The notes under the pieces: generated by a model | Told to the model about the DNA's origin: nothing | Databases searched by the model: none | The model's input: only the letters and a program-made list of their open reading frames with translations | From: Hymenopus coronatus | Taxonomy: Eukaryota; Arthropoda; Insecta; Mantodea; Hymenopodidae | Direction: 5' to 3' | Assembly (NCBI GenBank): GCA_030762935.1 | Contig: CM060887.1 | Span: forward strand, 12,020,501-12,084,500 | DNA: 64,000 nucleotides | Position numbers and translations under genes: made by a program | In this document: one piece after another, positions 1 through 10,468 of the stretch | Position numbering within the stretch: the first letter of the stretch is position 1 | How the letters are laid out: the number at the start of each line of letters is the position of its first letter

Positions 1-354
1 GAACTAAAGGTTTTCAGAAAATGTTACATTAACGTTTAGTTTATATACATTTTTCTCCCTATTGCGTTAGTACCAACATATTTTTATATGTGAAATAATT
101 GGAGACCTCAAATCATCATTATAAATATGTTTTGTCCCCACGTGAGAGAAGCACGCTTTCACAAACCAGTTTTTAATTTAATGAAGACTGTCAGTTCTGC
201 CATTGAAGTAAACAGATAAATGGCATTGAAGGTGGCCTTGGAATTGTGACGTTTCATAGCTCATTTTCGGCAACATTTTCTGAATATGCACATCTTAAAC
301 AGTTCGGTAATTAACTTGAATTCTTGGTTTTAAATAAAAGATTTTAGAAAAAAA
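1..354. other. AT-rich flank, nothing recognised
   Basis: No open frame, tRNA-like box or match to the repeats found elsewhere in the window could be seen here. It ends at the A run in which the first HPR copy starts. Confidence 0.5.
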
Positions 355-1214
355 TCTGGTTTCCATTGACATGACTTTTTCTACATCTCTGCAAAAATTA
401 TTGTTAAAAAGCTTATGCTTCTATTTACTTCATGCTAATCGAGAAAAAAATAGCAGAAATAGTCTTATTACTTGCTTCCTAGCAAATAGAGGCGAAGTAG
501 GGGAGTACCATAGGTTAAAGTGATAGTCAAAAGCTGGTTGCAATGTGACTGAAGTTCCTTTGTTTGTATGTACAGAACTTGACCAATTCCTGTATGAGAA
601 AAGTATAAGTTTTTCAAAGCTGAAACCAAAAACAAGGAATATCTATATATATAAAAAAAAAAAAAGTATATAACATAAAGTGTGTGTTTTAACGTGCTCT
701 ATATTATTTTTTTTTTTTTTATTTTTTTTGTAAAGTTCCATCTGTTAACGGTTTAGCAGCTATGCAAACTTCCGTAAAATTGATCCAGAATAAAGTAGTC
801 TTCAGAGCCTATTCCCAGAAAATTCAAGATATACCTTTTATTTGTGAGGTAAATATTTTTAATATACGATATTTTAATCAAAATCGTTAGAGCCATTTTT
901 AAGAAAATCAAATTTTTTTGAAAATTTTTCCATGTAAAGGGTAGTTGTGGGTGGGGGGATTTTCTTGAAAATCTTCGTGTCGCATCCTTGGAAGATACCA
1001 AACTTAAATACTAAGTTCGGTTTTCAATGTTCTTTCGGTTTTTGAGGTATGCTGAACACAGACACACACACGGACCTTTTTTTGAAAATGCTTTTTTAGG
1101 GTTCAGGGGGACCCAAAACATGTACTTCGGGTGAAATTTCGGTATCGAATTTTTGGGTGGAATGCAATACCTTCTATATACACGTTGCACATAGTGTGTG
1201 TAGAGAAAGTAAAA
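355..1214 (+). mobile_element. HPR repeat, subfamily A, full length
   Basis: An essentially complete 860-bp copy and a good reference for the family. It begins TCTGG (usual TCTGATGTG) after a run of A, with the subterminal ACTTTCTCTA motif one base off. It continues through the conserved GGTGGGGGGATTTT block and the acacacac run, and ends in the hairpin followed by TAGAGAAAGTAAAAA. No reading frame is shared among copies, so the element looks non-coding. Small frames on either strand in this interval are chance frames. The terminal hairpin arms are degenerate here (ATATACACGTTGCACATAG), so this is an old copy. Confidence 0.85.
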
Positions 1215-1446
1215 AGCTGCTGCTTGCGCACTGAGACTGAAACAATTGGGTGTTTTACTAGGTGCGGAAAAACAATGTGCAGAAAACCGTAAGGCAGTAA
1301 AGCAGCTAAAATAAACATTTTGAGGTTAGGAACCACAAGCGTTTTTACTGCGCTACATTTATCAACATTACATCGGTCTTCGACCAGTTTGTGAAATGTC
1401 AGATGTAAACAAACTGCATTTTATATAGCACGAGTCGCTATTTGTA

Positions 1447-2050
1447 TTTAAAAGTAACTTACACTCACATGACTTTCCCTAGCTACTCTACAAACAAACT
1501 TCTTTTATCACCATGCTAATCTAGAAATATTAGCAACATTTTATTACTTAGTTCCTTATAAATAGAATGGAACTAAGGGAATTCACTAGACTAAAATGGT
1601 AGTCAAATGTTTTAAAGCCTGTCGTTATGCGATTGTCATTTCAAATCGCTTCTTTGCTACGCCAGGAGTAGAACAAAAGAAAAACAGACACTATAAGTAC
1701 TTCACCATTAAAACTAATAACAAGGAATACCTCGAAAACGGTAAGCTTCACGAAAAAAATGTACCTATATGACATGTCTTGTGTATTTTAACAAGATCTA
1801 CATTTTTTGTGTAGCAAGTTTTTGTCCATCTCTTACGGTGTACTAGTTATGCCAAATTAAGCAAAATTCATCCAGAATAAACAGGTCTTTAGAAGCTATT
1901 TCCAGAAAATTCAAGATATTCATTTTATTTGTGATAGAAATGGCTTTAATATGTGGTATTTTAATCAAAATCGTTAGTGCCTTTTTTAAGAAAAACAAAA
2001 TTTTTTAAAAGTTTGCTATTCAACCGTCTTTTCGTTGTTGAGCTATGCTG

Positions 2051-2104
<54 letters not shown>

Positions 2105-2233
2105 GCGGACCTGTTTCTGAAAATGCTTTTTTTTTCAGGGGGTCCTAAAACATGTATTCTCGGTGAAATCTCGACATCGAATTTTTGGGTGGAATACAAT
2201 ACTTCTCTATCCCTATGTACATGAAAGTAAAAA
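1447..2233 (+). mobile_element. HPR repeat, subfamily B-like, near full length
   Basis: It starts in the CACTCACATGACTTTC region; the first few terminal bases are not recognisable. The body matches the B branch (phrases such as AATAACAAGGAATA). It ends with the B-type CTATCCCTATGTACAT followed by GAAAGTAAAAA; the right arm of the hairpin is deleted. The CA-rich run has expanded into a long CA/CG microsatellite. Confidence 0.75.
2052..2107. repeat. (CA)n(CG)n microsatellite inside HPR
   Basis: About 24 CA units followed by about 8 CG units, at the place where every HPR copy carries a short CA run. Confidence 0.95.
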
Positions 2234-2235
2234 GT

Positions 2236-2575
2236 AAAATTCAGTCAGCGGAAATGAGATTTTTACGAAGAAATAAAGGATTCATCGGGTTAGACTTAAT
2301 AAGAAATGAAGTTATTAGAGAAGAATTTAATATTTATAAATTAAACAATAAAATTGATGAAAATAAACATAATTGGAAAGAGCACGAGAAGAAAGAATAT
2401 CGATATTAATTAATAAATATAAACCATTATGAGAAAGAGACGTCGGACGTACAGGAAAAGATGTGAATAAATTAATAAATACGAAGACGGAACGGGTGTA
2501 AAGTGTAATGCTTGAAGTGTTGTACTAGAAGAAGTAACTTAAGAGAACTTCACACACTAGTGGCAGAAAACATTT
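2236..2575 (+). pseudogene. Non-LTR retrotransposon ORF2 C-terminal fragment
   Basis: The frame from 2236 reads SAEMRFLRRNKG, then IRNEVIREEFNIY and KIDENKHNWKEHE before a stop at 2407. After the stop, YKPL.ERDVGRTGKD is still readable. This order (AEMKFLR, IRNExIRxEL, W.GH, then RGRR.GRP.KRW) is familiar from the extreme C-terminus of endonuclease/reverse-transcriptase polyproteins of Jockey/R1/CR1-type LINEs in animals. The catalytic RT domain is absent, two or more stops break the frame, and the left end abuts an HPR 3' end. It is a dead fragment; the exact clade is not resolved. Confidence 0.7.
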
Positions 2576-2783
2576 TGTTTGTCACTCAAATATCGTAAGT
2601 GCGTGCCGTTGTAATCAATAACGTTAGAGCCATTTTTGTGAAAATCAGCAATAACGAAAACTTTTCCATGTGAAGGATAGTTTGGTGTGAAGTTTGGATT
2701 TTAATGTAATCATTGTTTAGAATTACTCTCTTCAAACACACATACACATACGCGCGCGCGGATGTTTTTACAGTTTTTTACTT
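2576..2783 (+). repeat. HPR internal fragment
   Basis: It matches the middle of the family (GTTAGAGCCATTTTTGTGAAAA, TTTCCATGTGAAGG) and runs into a short CA/CG run. Both ends are missing. Confidence 0.65.
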
Positions 2784-2979
2784 TCTCTAGTCCCGTATGT
2801 ACAATGTACATAGGGATAGAGAAGTATTGTATTCCACCCAAAAATTGGTTACCGAGATTTTACCGGAAATACATGTTTTAGGACCCCCTGTATCCAAAAA
2901 AAGCATTTTCAGAAAAAGGTCCTTGTGTGTGTGTGTCTGTGAACACGATAACTCAAAAACGAAAAGTAGGTAAAATACC
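2784..2979 (-). repeat. HPR 3'-end fragment, subfamily B
   Basis: The terminal 195 bp of a B copy, read on the minus strand. The hairpin is clear: core TATGTACA/TGTACATA with a CCC/GGG stem. The copy stops abruptly at ATACCA, where the degenerate tetranucleotide tract starts. Confidence 0.85.
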
Positions 2980-3700
2980 ATCCATCCATCCGTGTATCTG
3001 TCTAAGTATGTCAGTCGATCTATCGATCTACCTATCCACCTATTACCTACCTATCCACCTACCTATCTATTTATCCATCTATCCACCTATTTAAACTACC
3101 TATTTATATACTTATCTACTCATAAAGCTATCTACCTGTCTACTTACTTACCTCTATACCTACCTATTGGGCAGTCTATCTGGTCTCTTATGCAGCTATC
3201 TCTCGACCGCTTTGTTACCTGCCTTATAGACCTTATTTATCTGCCTAAACTACATTGTCCCCCTTTCTAATACACTTATTTTACCTACTTTTTCTAAATA
3301 TCTGTCTAATATACCTTAGCTATCTATGTGCCTACGTACTTAGTCTATATTATGTAGCTCCTATCTCAACTATCTTATACGTACATATCTAATCTGCCTT
3401 TTCTACGTACCTAATATAATATTCTATATATTATTTATTTATATATTCATCTGTCCGTCTAATCTATCTTATCTGCCGAGATATCTATGTTTAATCTTAT
3501 AGTCTATCTCTATAGCGGCATTCTATTTATCTAACGTTATGCATTTATCTATGGTATCTATATATTATCTATCTTTCTATCGTATCTAATCTCTCAGACT
3601 GTCTATGTCTGTCCATCCGTCTAGTGTAGTCTATGTGGTCATCTATGTCCAATCTTATCTATACATCTAGATATCTCTACGTAATCTTGTTAGCTATTAA
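2980..3700. repeat. Degenerate (CTAT/CTAC)n tetranucleotide tract
   Basis: About 700 bp built from CTAT, CTAC, CTGT and CATC words with many interruptions, decaying towards the right end. The 92-residue open frame inside (rich in Y, L, S, I, P) only reflects the tetranucleotide periodicity. Confidence 0.85.
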
Positions 3701-4164
3701 TAGAATTAGTGGTAACGGTAAAATTGCCTATGTTTTCAGCTATGAATTTCTTTAAAAGCAATGTTTTCTGAGTGAGGCAGTAATTTAAAAGGACTTAATA
3801 AAAAGCCCACGCACATGAGAAATGACTTTCGCTTGGACCCAAGTGAGAAAAGTGAGAGTTTGACACCAGATCAGCTGTTATCACGGTGAAGTGCCACTTT
3901 TGTTAAACTGTTGCTATTTTGGCTCGCTATGTGGGGGCCTCATCGAGCTAATGCTCTGTAATTATGAGCCACAGAAGAGACATCACGTGAAAGTAGTTCC
4001 CCCCCCCCCTCCTCCACTGATGGTGAAAGTTGCAAGATGCGGTCTGTCTGCATGCAACTTTGTTTTTCACTTTTTCATGGTTTACACGTTAGACATCCGG
4101 GAAATTGTTTCTGCAACTAATTGTGTCCTTGATAATGTTAAAAAACTACAAAATGAAAATTATC
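3701..4164. other. Unassigned sequence
   Basis: Contains a 101-codon open frame (3891-4196) that runs into the following HPR copy and has no recognisable domain, plus a C9 run near 4003. I see no convincing gene or repeat boundary. Confidence 0.4.
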
Positions 4165-4637
4165 TTTTTACTTTCTCCACACGTACTGTGTACTAGTGTA
4201 TAGAGATGGTACTGTATTGCACCCAAAAATTCAATACCGAGATTTCACTGGAAATATTTGCTTTGAGACCCTCTGAATAAATAAGGAAAAGTACATTAAA
4301 TACCAAAATTGGTATTTAAGTTTAATATCCTCCAAGGATGCGACACGAAGATTTACAAGAAAATTCCCCCAAACTCAACTACCCATTACATATAAATTTT
4401 TTTGAAAATTTTGATTTTCTCAAAGATGACACTAACAATTTAAATAGAAAAATATATATTTTAAAGATATTTACATTAAAAATAAAATGTATATTTGAAT
4501 TTTCTAGGAATAGCCTCTAAAGACCTCTTTATTGTGCATGAGTTTTTTTTAACTTTTCGTAACTGGCAAACCGTAAGAAATAAACAAAAACTTACTTAAC
4601 AAAAAATGTAGAGCTCGTTAAAACATACAATTTATGC
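4165..4637 (-). repeat. HPR 3'-half copy
   Basis: It starts at the 3' hairpin (TTTTTACTTTCTCC, core imperfect) and continues to the ACAATTTATG block, where it is cut. The internal stretch between CCCTCTGAATAAA and GGAAAAGT has lost the CA run. Confidence 0.75.
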
Positions 4638-5203
4638 CATTTACATTTGTGTGTGTGTGTGTCTGTGGACAGCATAGCTCAAAAAGAAAAGTCCGTTAAA
4701 TACCAAACATCGTATTTAAGTTCAGTATCTTCCAAGGATGCAACACGAAGATTTTCAAGGAAATTCCCCCAATTCCAACTACCCTTTACATGGAAAACAT
4801 TTCGAAATTTTGATTTTCTCAAAAGTGACACTAACGATTTTTATTAAAATATCGTATATTAAAGATATTTACATGACAAATAAAATGTATATCTTGAATT
4901 CTCTGGGAATAGTTTCTGAAGATATATTCGTTCTGAATTTTGAATAACTAGTAATCCGAGGAGATACACAAAATTTACTACACAAAAATATAGATCTCGC
5001 TAAAACACACGATTTATGTTCCATGAATCTTTGTTGTAGAGTTGACCGTTTCCAAGATATTCCTTGTTATTAGTTTCAATTTTGAAATACTTATACTTTT
5101 CTCAGACAGGAAGTCGCCCGTGTTTCTTTTGTTTTACTCCTGGGCAAGCAAAGAAGCGAATTTCAGACAGTCACATAATGCATTCCTTTAGTTCCCTTCT
5201 ACA
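4638..5203 (-). repeat. HPR copy, left part (split by mariner)
   Basis: It runs from the (GT)n run through the B-branch middle (TTGTTATTAGTTTCAATTTTG) and is interrupted at TTCTACA/TA by a mariner. The same copy continues at 6267-6392. Confidence 0.8.
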
Positions 5204-5302
5204 TACGAGGTACGTCCAGAAAGTAAGTTCCGTTTGGTAATAAAATTAAATTGTGTACAGATACAGAATAATTATTTATTGCACAAAATTCTTCAACTCA
5301 AA

Positions 5303-5776
5303 CTACTTTTCCACATAGCTGCCGAAATTTTGCAGGCATTTGTCATAGCGTGGCACAAGTTTTTGTATACCTTCTTCATAGAAGTTTGCCGCCTGTGTCT
5401 TCAAAAAGTTGGAAACATTTCCTTTCAGCTCTTCGTCATTGTTGAAGTGTTGACCGCCAAGGAAAGACTTGACATATAAGAACAGATGAAAGTCGCTAGG
5501 AGCGAGGTCAGGGCTGTACGGAGGATGGTCAAACACGTCCCAGCCAAATCCCTGTAGGAGGTTTTTCGCCACATTTGCAGTGTGTGGTCGTGCCTTGTCG
5601 TGAAGAAAAACAACACCTTTTGACCCATCTTCTCACCATTGAATCACTCATCGCATTTTGTCCGTAAACTTCGCAAATTTGCCGATAAATTTCAATTGGT
5701 TTCATTTTCCTAGCATTCAGAAAACGAATCACAGATCTGATTTCACAAGCGGCGGAATTTTCAATGAACACCGACA
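5303..5776 (-). pseudogene. Mariner transposase remnant, centre deleted
   Basis: The N-terminus (from ATG at 5776) reads IRSVIRFLNARKMKPIEIYR and then DSMVRRWVK, the DNA-binding helix-turn-helix part of mariner transposases. It then jumps, with a frame change, to FLHDKARPHTANVAKNLLQ and PPYSPDLAPSDFHLF, and ends SYVEK at 5303. The second and third catalytic aspartates (HDxARPH and SPDLAPSD contexts, DD34D type) are visible. The first aspartate and roughly 200 central residues are gone. It cannot encode an active enzyme, and the whole element could move only in trans. Confidence 0.9.
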
Positions 5777-5842
5777 TTGTAAACAAGCACAACAAAGCGT
5801 ATGTGGCTGACAGCGAACTCAAAATGGCGCACGTTTCTTCTT

Positions 5843-6088
5843 CTTTTTTTTTTTTTATTTAAAAACAGTAACGGAGTCTGATCAGGACTCCGGTACTGTA
5901 TCCCTATTTATATTTCCCCCCGTAGGTTTTACTGATTACTGGTTTACTGGTTTTACTGTTTCTTTTACAAACATATACACATTGCACAAACATATAACAT
6001 CCATGCCCAAGGCGGGACTCGAACCCACGATCCCCTGCCCACGAAGCACCAAAGCGAGACGCTTTAGCGAGCGCGGCCATGGGGACCG
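5843..6088 (-). mobile_element. SINE-H, tRNA-derived, in mariner
   Basis: A poly(T) run at 5844-5856 is the A tail of a minus-strand element. The tRNA-like head lies at about 5998-6088 on the complement, with a GGGTTCGAGTCCCGC B box and a GCCGCGCTCGCTAAAGCG A-box region. It is the only copy of this type noticed in the window. Confidence 0.7.
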
Positions 6089-6180
6089 GCAAAACCTTAT
6101 CCGGGTAACTCACCCTAAGCGAGATTCGAACTCACGACCTTTTGAATGTGAGGCAGACACGCTACCACCACATACAGAGC
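6089..6180 (-). mobile_element. SINE-D head fragment
   Basis: The complement reads GGTGGTAGCGTGTCTGCCTC, then AAAAGGTCGTGAGTTCGAATC and GGATAAGGTTTT. This is the tRNA-like head also present at 30.9, 38.7 and 41.9 kb. The body is missing; SINE-H adjoins it directly, so one SINE probably inserted in or fused to the other. Confidence 0.75.
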
Positions 6181-6266
6181 GTCTACCGCGCATGTGCGGA
6201 ACTGCGATCGCAGCGCTGCAGCGGAGATGAATTGAAACGGCACTTACTTTCTGGACGTACCTCGTA

Positions 6267-6392
6267 TAAGGAGCTAAATAATCAGAACATTCTGCTAATA
6301 TTTATCTAGCATTGTATACAAAGAAGAATAATCTTTTGTAAAAAGTTTGATTGTAGAAAGTCATGAGTGTAACACATCAGATTTTTTATAAG
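6267..6392 (-). repeat. HPR copy, right part (split by mariner)
   Basis: It continues the copy at 4638-5203 from TAAGGAGCTAAATAATCAGA to the 5' end AACACATCAGATTTTTT of the minus-strand element. Confidence 0.85.
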
Positions 6393-6447
6393 TTCTTGGA
6401 AATTTAATAATTAACTACCGTACTCTCGCTCCAGAGAGAAAACAAAA

Positions 6448-7138
6448 TCTGATCTGCTATATTCACATGGCTTTCTCTACCTAGCCTATAACAAACTATT
6501 CCTGCTTAAGCTTATTCTTGTATCTACAATATGCTAAACCAAATAAACATTACCACAATTACTACTTATAAGCAGAACGGAAATAAGGGAATATACCAGG
6601 CTAAAGCGATAGTCAAATCTTTTGAAAACCGAACAATTGGAGTTCTGTTCGCTCTGCATTTGCAGAAAAACAAGAAAGAGATGAAACGTAAGGTAAAACC
6701 CATTTGAGAGGATGCGTAGTTTAAAACTGAAACCTATAACAATGAATATCTCGGAAACGTTCAACTCTGCAATGTTGATGACAAGTTGTGCGTTTAAACG
6801 AGATCTACATTTTTTGTCTATCTCCTACGGTTTACCAGTTATGTAAAATTTAGTCAAATTCCAGAATGAACAGGTCTTCAGTAGCTATTCTCAGAAAATT
6901 CAAGATATAAATTTTATTTCAACTGTAAGTAGCTTAAATTAGCGGTATTTTAATCAATATTTTCGACCATTTTTTGGGAAAAACAAACTGTCAAACATTT
7001 TTCTATGTAAAGGGTAGTTCCGGTTGGGAGGATCTTGAAAATCTTCGTGTCGCATCCTTAAATATCAAGTTTGGTGTTTTACTCACTTTTCGTTTTTAAA
7101 TTATCATGCTCGTTCACACGGACATTTTTTTCTAAAAA
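6448..7138 (+). mobile_element. HPR copy 1 of a head-to-tail series
   Basis: It starts TCTGATCTGCTATATTCACA after AAAA and runs to GGACATTTTTTTCTAAAAA, just before the expected T run and terminal hairpin. There the next copy begins. Confidence 0.85.
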
Positions 7139-7997
7139 TCTGATGTGTTCCTTTCACATGACTTTCTCTACAACTCTGCAATAAATTATTGTTAAAAAGC
7201 TTATGCTTCTATTTACTTCCTGCTAATCGAGAAAAAATTAGCAAAAATAGTCTTATTACTTGCTTCCTTGTAAGTAGAAGCGAAATAAGGGAGTACCATA
7301 GGTTAAAGTGATACTCAAAAGCTGGTTGCTATGTGACTGAAGTTCCTTTGTTTGTATGGACACGAGTTCACAAAGTCCTATATGAGAAAAGTATGTTTTT
7401 TTATAGCTGAAACCAAAAACAAGGATTATCTCAAAAACAATGAACTCCACGAAAAAAATGTGTATAACATAAATTGTATGTTTTAAAGTGCTCTACATTT
7501 GTTGTGTGGTAAGTTTTTGTCCATCTCTTGCGGTTTAGCAGTTATGCAAAATTCCGTAAAATTGACCCAGAATAAAGTAGTCTTCAGAGGCTATTCCCAG
7601 AAAATTCAAAATATACATTTTATTTGTCAGGTAAATATCTTTAATATATGAAATCTTAATCGTTAGAGCCATTTTTTAGAAAATCAAAATTTTCGAAAAA
7701 AGTTCCATGTAAAAGGTAGTTTGGGGTGGGGGGATTTTTCTCAAAATCTTCGTGTCGCATCCCTGGAAGATACTAAACTTAAATACCAAGTTTGGTATTT
7801 TACCGACTTTTCGTTTTTGAGTTAACGTGTTCACAGACACACGGACACACACACGGACCTTTTTCTGAAAATAATTTTTTTGTATACAAGGGACCCTAAA
7901 ACATATATTTCCGGTGAAATCTCGGTATCGAATTTTTGATGGAGTGCAATACCTTCTGTATACACTATGTACATAGTGCGTATAGAGAAAGTAAAAA
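7139..7997 (+). mobile_element. HPR copy 2, subfamily A, full length
   Basis: An 859-bp copy with both ends intact: TCTGATGTG start, ACTTTCTCTA at 7162-7171, the palindrome around 7784-7801, a CA run near 7850, and the terminal hairpin with core CTATGTACATAG followed by GAGAAAGTAAAAA. It lies directly against the 5' end of copy 3. Confidence 0.92.
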
Positions 7998-8558
7998 TCG
8001 GTTGTGTTTCATTCACATGGCTTTCTCTAATTCTCTTCTCTTCTATTTACCTTATGATAATCGGCGTAAACATTAGCAGAAATTGTCTCAATTTCTTGCT
8101 TGCTTGTAAGTAGAAGGGAAATAGGGTCTGCACTAGGCTAGAGTGATAGTCTAAACTTTTAAAATCTGTTTCTATGCAGTGCCAGGAATTTACAGCTTCC
8201 CGTGCGAGAAATGTTTTAAGTATTTTAAATCTGACACAAATAATAAGGAATATTTCATAAATAGTCAACTCCTCGAAAAAAACGTATAGGGCATAATTTG
8301 TGTGTTTTAACGAGATGCAACATTCTGTGTAGTAAGTTTTGATCTATATCCTATGTTTTACCAGTTATGCAAAATTCAGAAAAATCCATACAAAATGAAG
8401 AGGTCTTCAGAGACTATTCCCATAAAATTCAAGATATACATTTTATTTATGTTGTAAATATCTTAAATATAAGAGATTTTAATCAAAATCGTTAGAGCCA
8501 TTTTTGAAAAATATATAATTTTCGATTTTTTTTCCATGGAAAGGGTAATTTGGGGTGG
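7998..8558 (+). mobile_element. HPR copy 3, 5' portion
   Basis: It starts TCGGTTGTGTTTCATTCACA, a diverged form of the family 5' end, immediately after copy 2. It proceeds to TTTGGGGTGGGT and then joins, without its 3' third, the middle of another copy. Confidence 0.85.
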
Positions 8559-9061
8559 GTATGACATAAATCGTGTGCTTTAACGTGAGCTTCATTTTCT
8601 GTGTAGTAAGTTTGTCTTATCTCTTACCGTTTAGCAGTTATGCAAAATTCCGTAAAATTCATCCAGAATAAAGTAGTCTTCAGAAGCTATTCCTAAAAAA
8701 TTCAAGATATACATTTTATTTGCCATGCAAATATATTTAATATACAGTAATTAAATAAAATCGTAATCCACAACTTTCGAAATTTTTTCTATGTAAAGGG
8801 TAGTTGGGGTGTGGGGTTTTTCTTTAAAATCTTCTTGTCACATCCTGGAAGACATTAAACTTAAATAACAAGTTGGTATTTTACCGAGTTTTTGTTTTTG
8901 AGTTATCCTGTCCACAGGCACACCCACACATAGGACCTTTTTCTAAAAATGCTTTTTTGGATGCAGGGGACCTGAAAATGTATATTTCCGGAGAAATCTC
9001 GGTAGCAAAGCTTTGGGTGGAATACAATACTTCATACATAGTACGTGTAGAGAAAGTAAAA
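8559..9061 (+). repeat. HPR fragment, middle to 3' end
   Basis: It resumes at ATGACATAAATCGTGTG, an earlier position of the element than where the preceding piece stopped. It runs to a 3' end GTGTAGAGAAAGTAAAA whose hairpin has lost the left half of its core. Confidence 0.8.
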
Positions 9062-9734
9062 CAAATAGATATGCATTCAAAACCGGCCTCTAGTTGCATA
9101 TTCCGCATTCATTTATCACGATTGTTTGAATTTTGTGGCAGATAGATGCTGTCGTAAAACACAATAGAAGTGCAGTCACATTTTTGTGATAAATACAGCA
9201 TTCTCGTTGAGTTGCGGAAGCTGGAAAACGTGGAAGGTTTTGGATTCCATTGTCACGAATCTTGTAGAGATATTGAAACAAAACACATCTCATGAGCATT
9301 GAATGAAAGGTTTGCATTGCAGGTCCACACGTCCCTACGTGACATCCATATATATCCGTTTCATTTGGTGTAGTATTACCCAAACACGGGAATCATATTT
9401 ACATGCGTTGGCTTGTTCTCAAGGTCGCGTTTTCATAGTGTGACCTCTCTCAACATCCATTACCAGTCAGGCATTGCTTTGGCCTTTTTTCTCACGTACG
9501 AACACCGGTTCGTTTACTTTACCTCAACACTGCTTCGTACGTGTCCGTAAATAATGCGGAGGTCATTTGCTTCAAAGTGTAGCCCATCAATAATACTACT
9601 CTTGGCTTCACTCTCGAACCTGGAGGTAATTGTTTAACCCTCAACTGGTACGCTAATTGGTAAAGGAGGTTTGAGAGACCGCGTAGATTTTAAGCGATTG
9701 CAGTTAACAACCTGACAGCATAATTGTTTAAAAA
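9062..9734. other. Unique-looking sequence
   Basis: No repeat family of the window matches. A minus-strand open frame of 97 codons (9090-9383) shows no known motif. An inverted word pair CACGTACGAA / TTCGTACGTG lies about 30 bp apart near 9493-9545. Confidence 0.45.
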
Positions 9735-10468
9735 TCTGATTTGTACCATTCACATGACTTTCTCTACATCTCTGCAACAAATTATTGTTAAAAAGCTTAT
9801 TTACTTCCTGCTACTCGAAAACAAAATAGCAGAAATAATCTTATTACTTGTTTCCTTGTAAGTAGGAGCGAAATAAGGGAGTACCATAGGTTAAAGTGAT
9901 AGTCAAAACCTGGTGGCTATGTGACTGAAGTTCCTTTATTTATGACAGGAGTTGACAAATTCCTATGTGAGAAAAGTAAGTTTTTCATAGCTGAAACCAA
10001 AAACAACGAATATCTTAAAAACGATCAACTCCACGAAAAAAATGTATATAAATAAATTGTGTGTTTTAACGTGCTCTACATTTCTTGTCTAGTAAGTTTT
10101 TACCTAAGTCTTAAGGTTTAGCGGTTATGCAAATTTCCGTAAACTTCGTCCAGAATAAAGAAGTCTCCTTAGGCTATACCCAGAAAATTCAAGATATACA
10201 TATTATTTGTCAGGTAAATATCTTTAATATATGATATTTTAATCAAAATCATTAGAGCCATTTTTGAGAAAATCAAAATGTTTGAAAAAAAGTTCCATGT
10301 AAAGGATAGTTTGGGATGAGAGGATTTTTCTCAAAATCTTCGTGTCGCATCCCTGGAATATACTAAACTTAAATGCCAAGTTTGGTATTTTACCGACTTT
10401 TCGTTTTTGAGTTATCGTGTTCACAGACACACGGACACACACACGGACCTTTTTGTGAAAATGCTGTT
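9735..10468 (+). mobile_element. HPR copy, 3' end missing, left arm of palindrome
   Basis: A complete 5' end (TCTGATTTGTACCATTCACA) through the CA run to CCTTTTTGTGAAAATGCTG. It stops at the T-rich site before the terminal 150 bp, where an opposite-strand copy begins. Confidence 0.88.

Larger units (their letters stand above)
5206..6264 (-). mobile_element. Mariner element, internally deleted, with nested SINEs
   Basis: Inverted terminal repeats CGAGGTACGTCCAGAAAGTA (left) and its complement (right) are flanked by TA on both sides (5204-5205 and 6265-6266), the target duplication of Tc1/mariner elements. Removing the element rejoins the surrounding HPR copy (TTCTACA-TA-TAAGGAGC). It carries a remnant transposase on the minus strand and about 340 bp of SINE sequence between the transposase start and the right terminal repeat. 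Without the SINEs it is about 0.7 kb against about 1.3 kb for an autonomous mariner. Confidence 0.9.

Noticed and set aside
355..1214. HPR as an LTR retrotransposon or solo LTR
   Set aside because: No TG...CA ends, no target duplication, and no primer-binding or polypurine site near any copy.
2992..3270. 92-codon frame rich in Y, L, S and I
   Set aside because: It reflects the CTAT/CTAC tetranucleotide period only.
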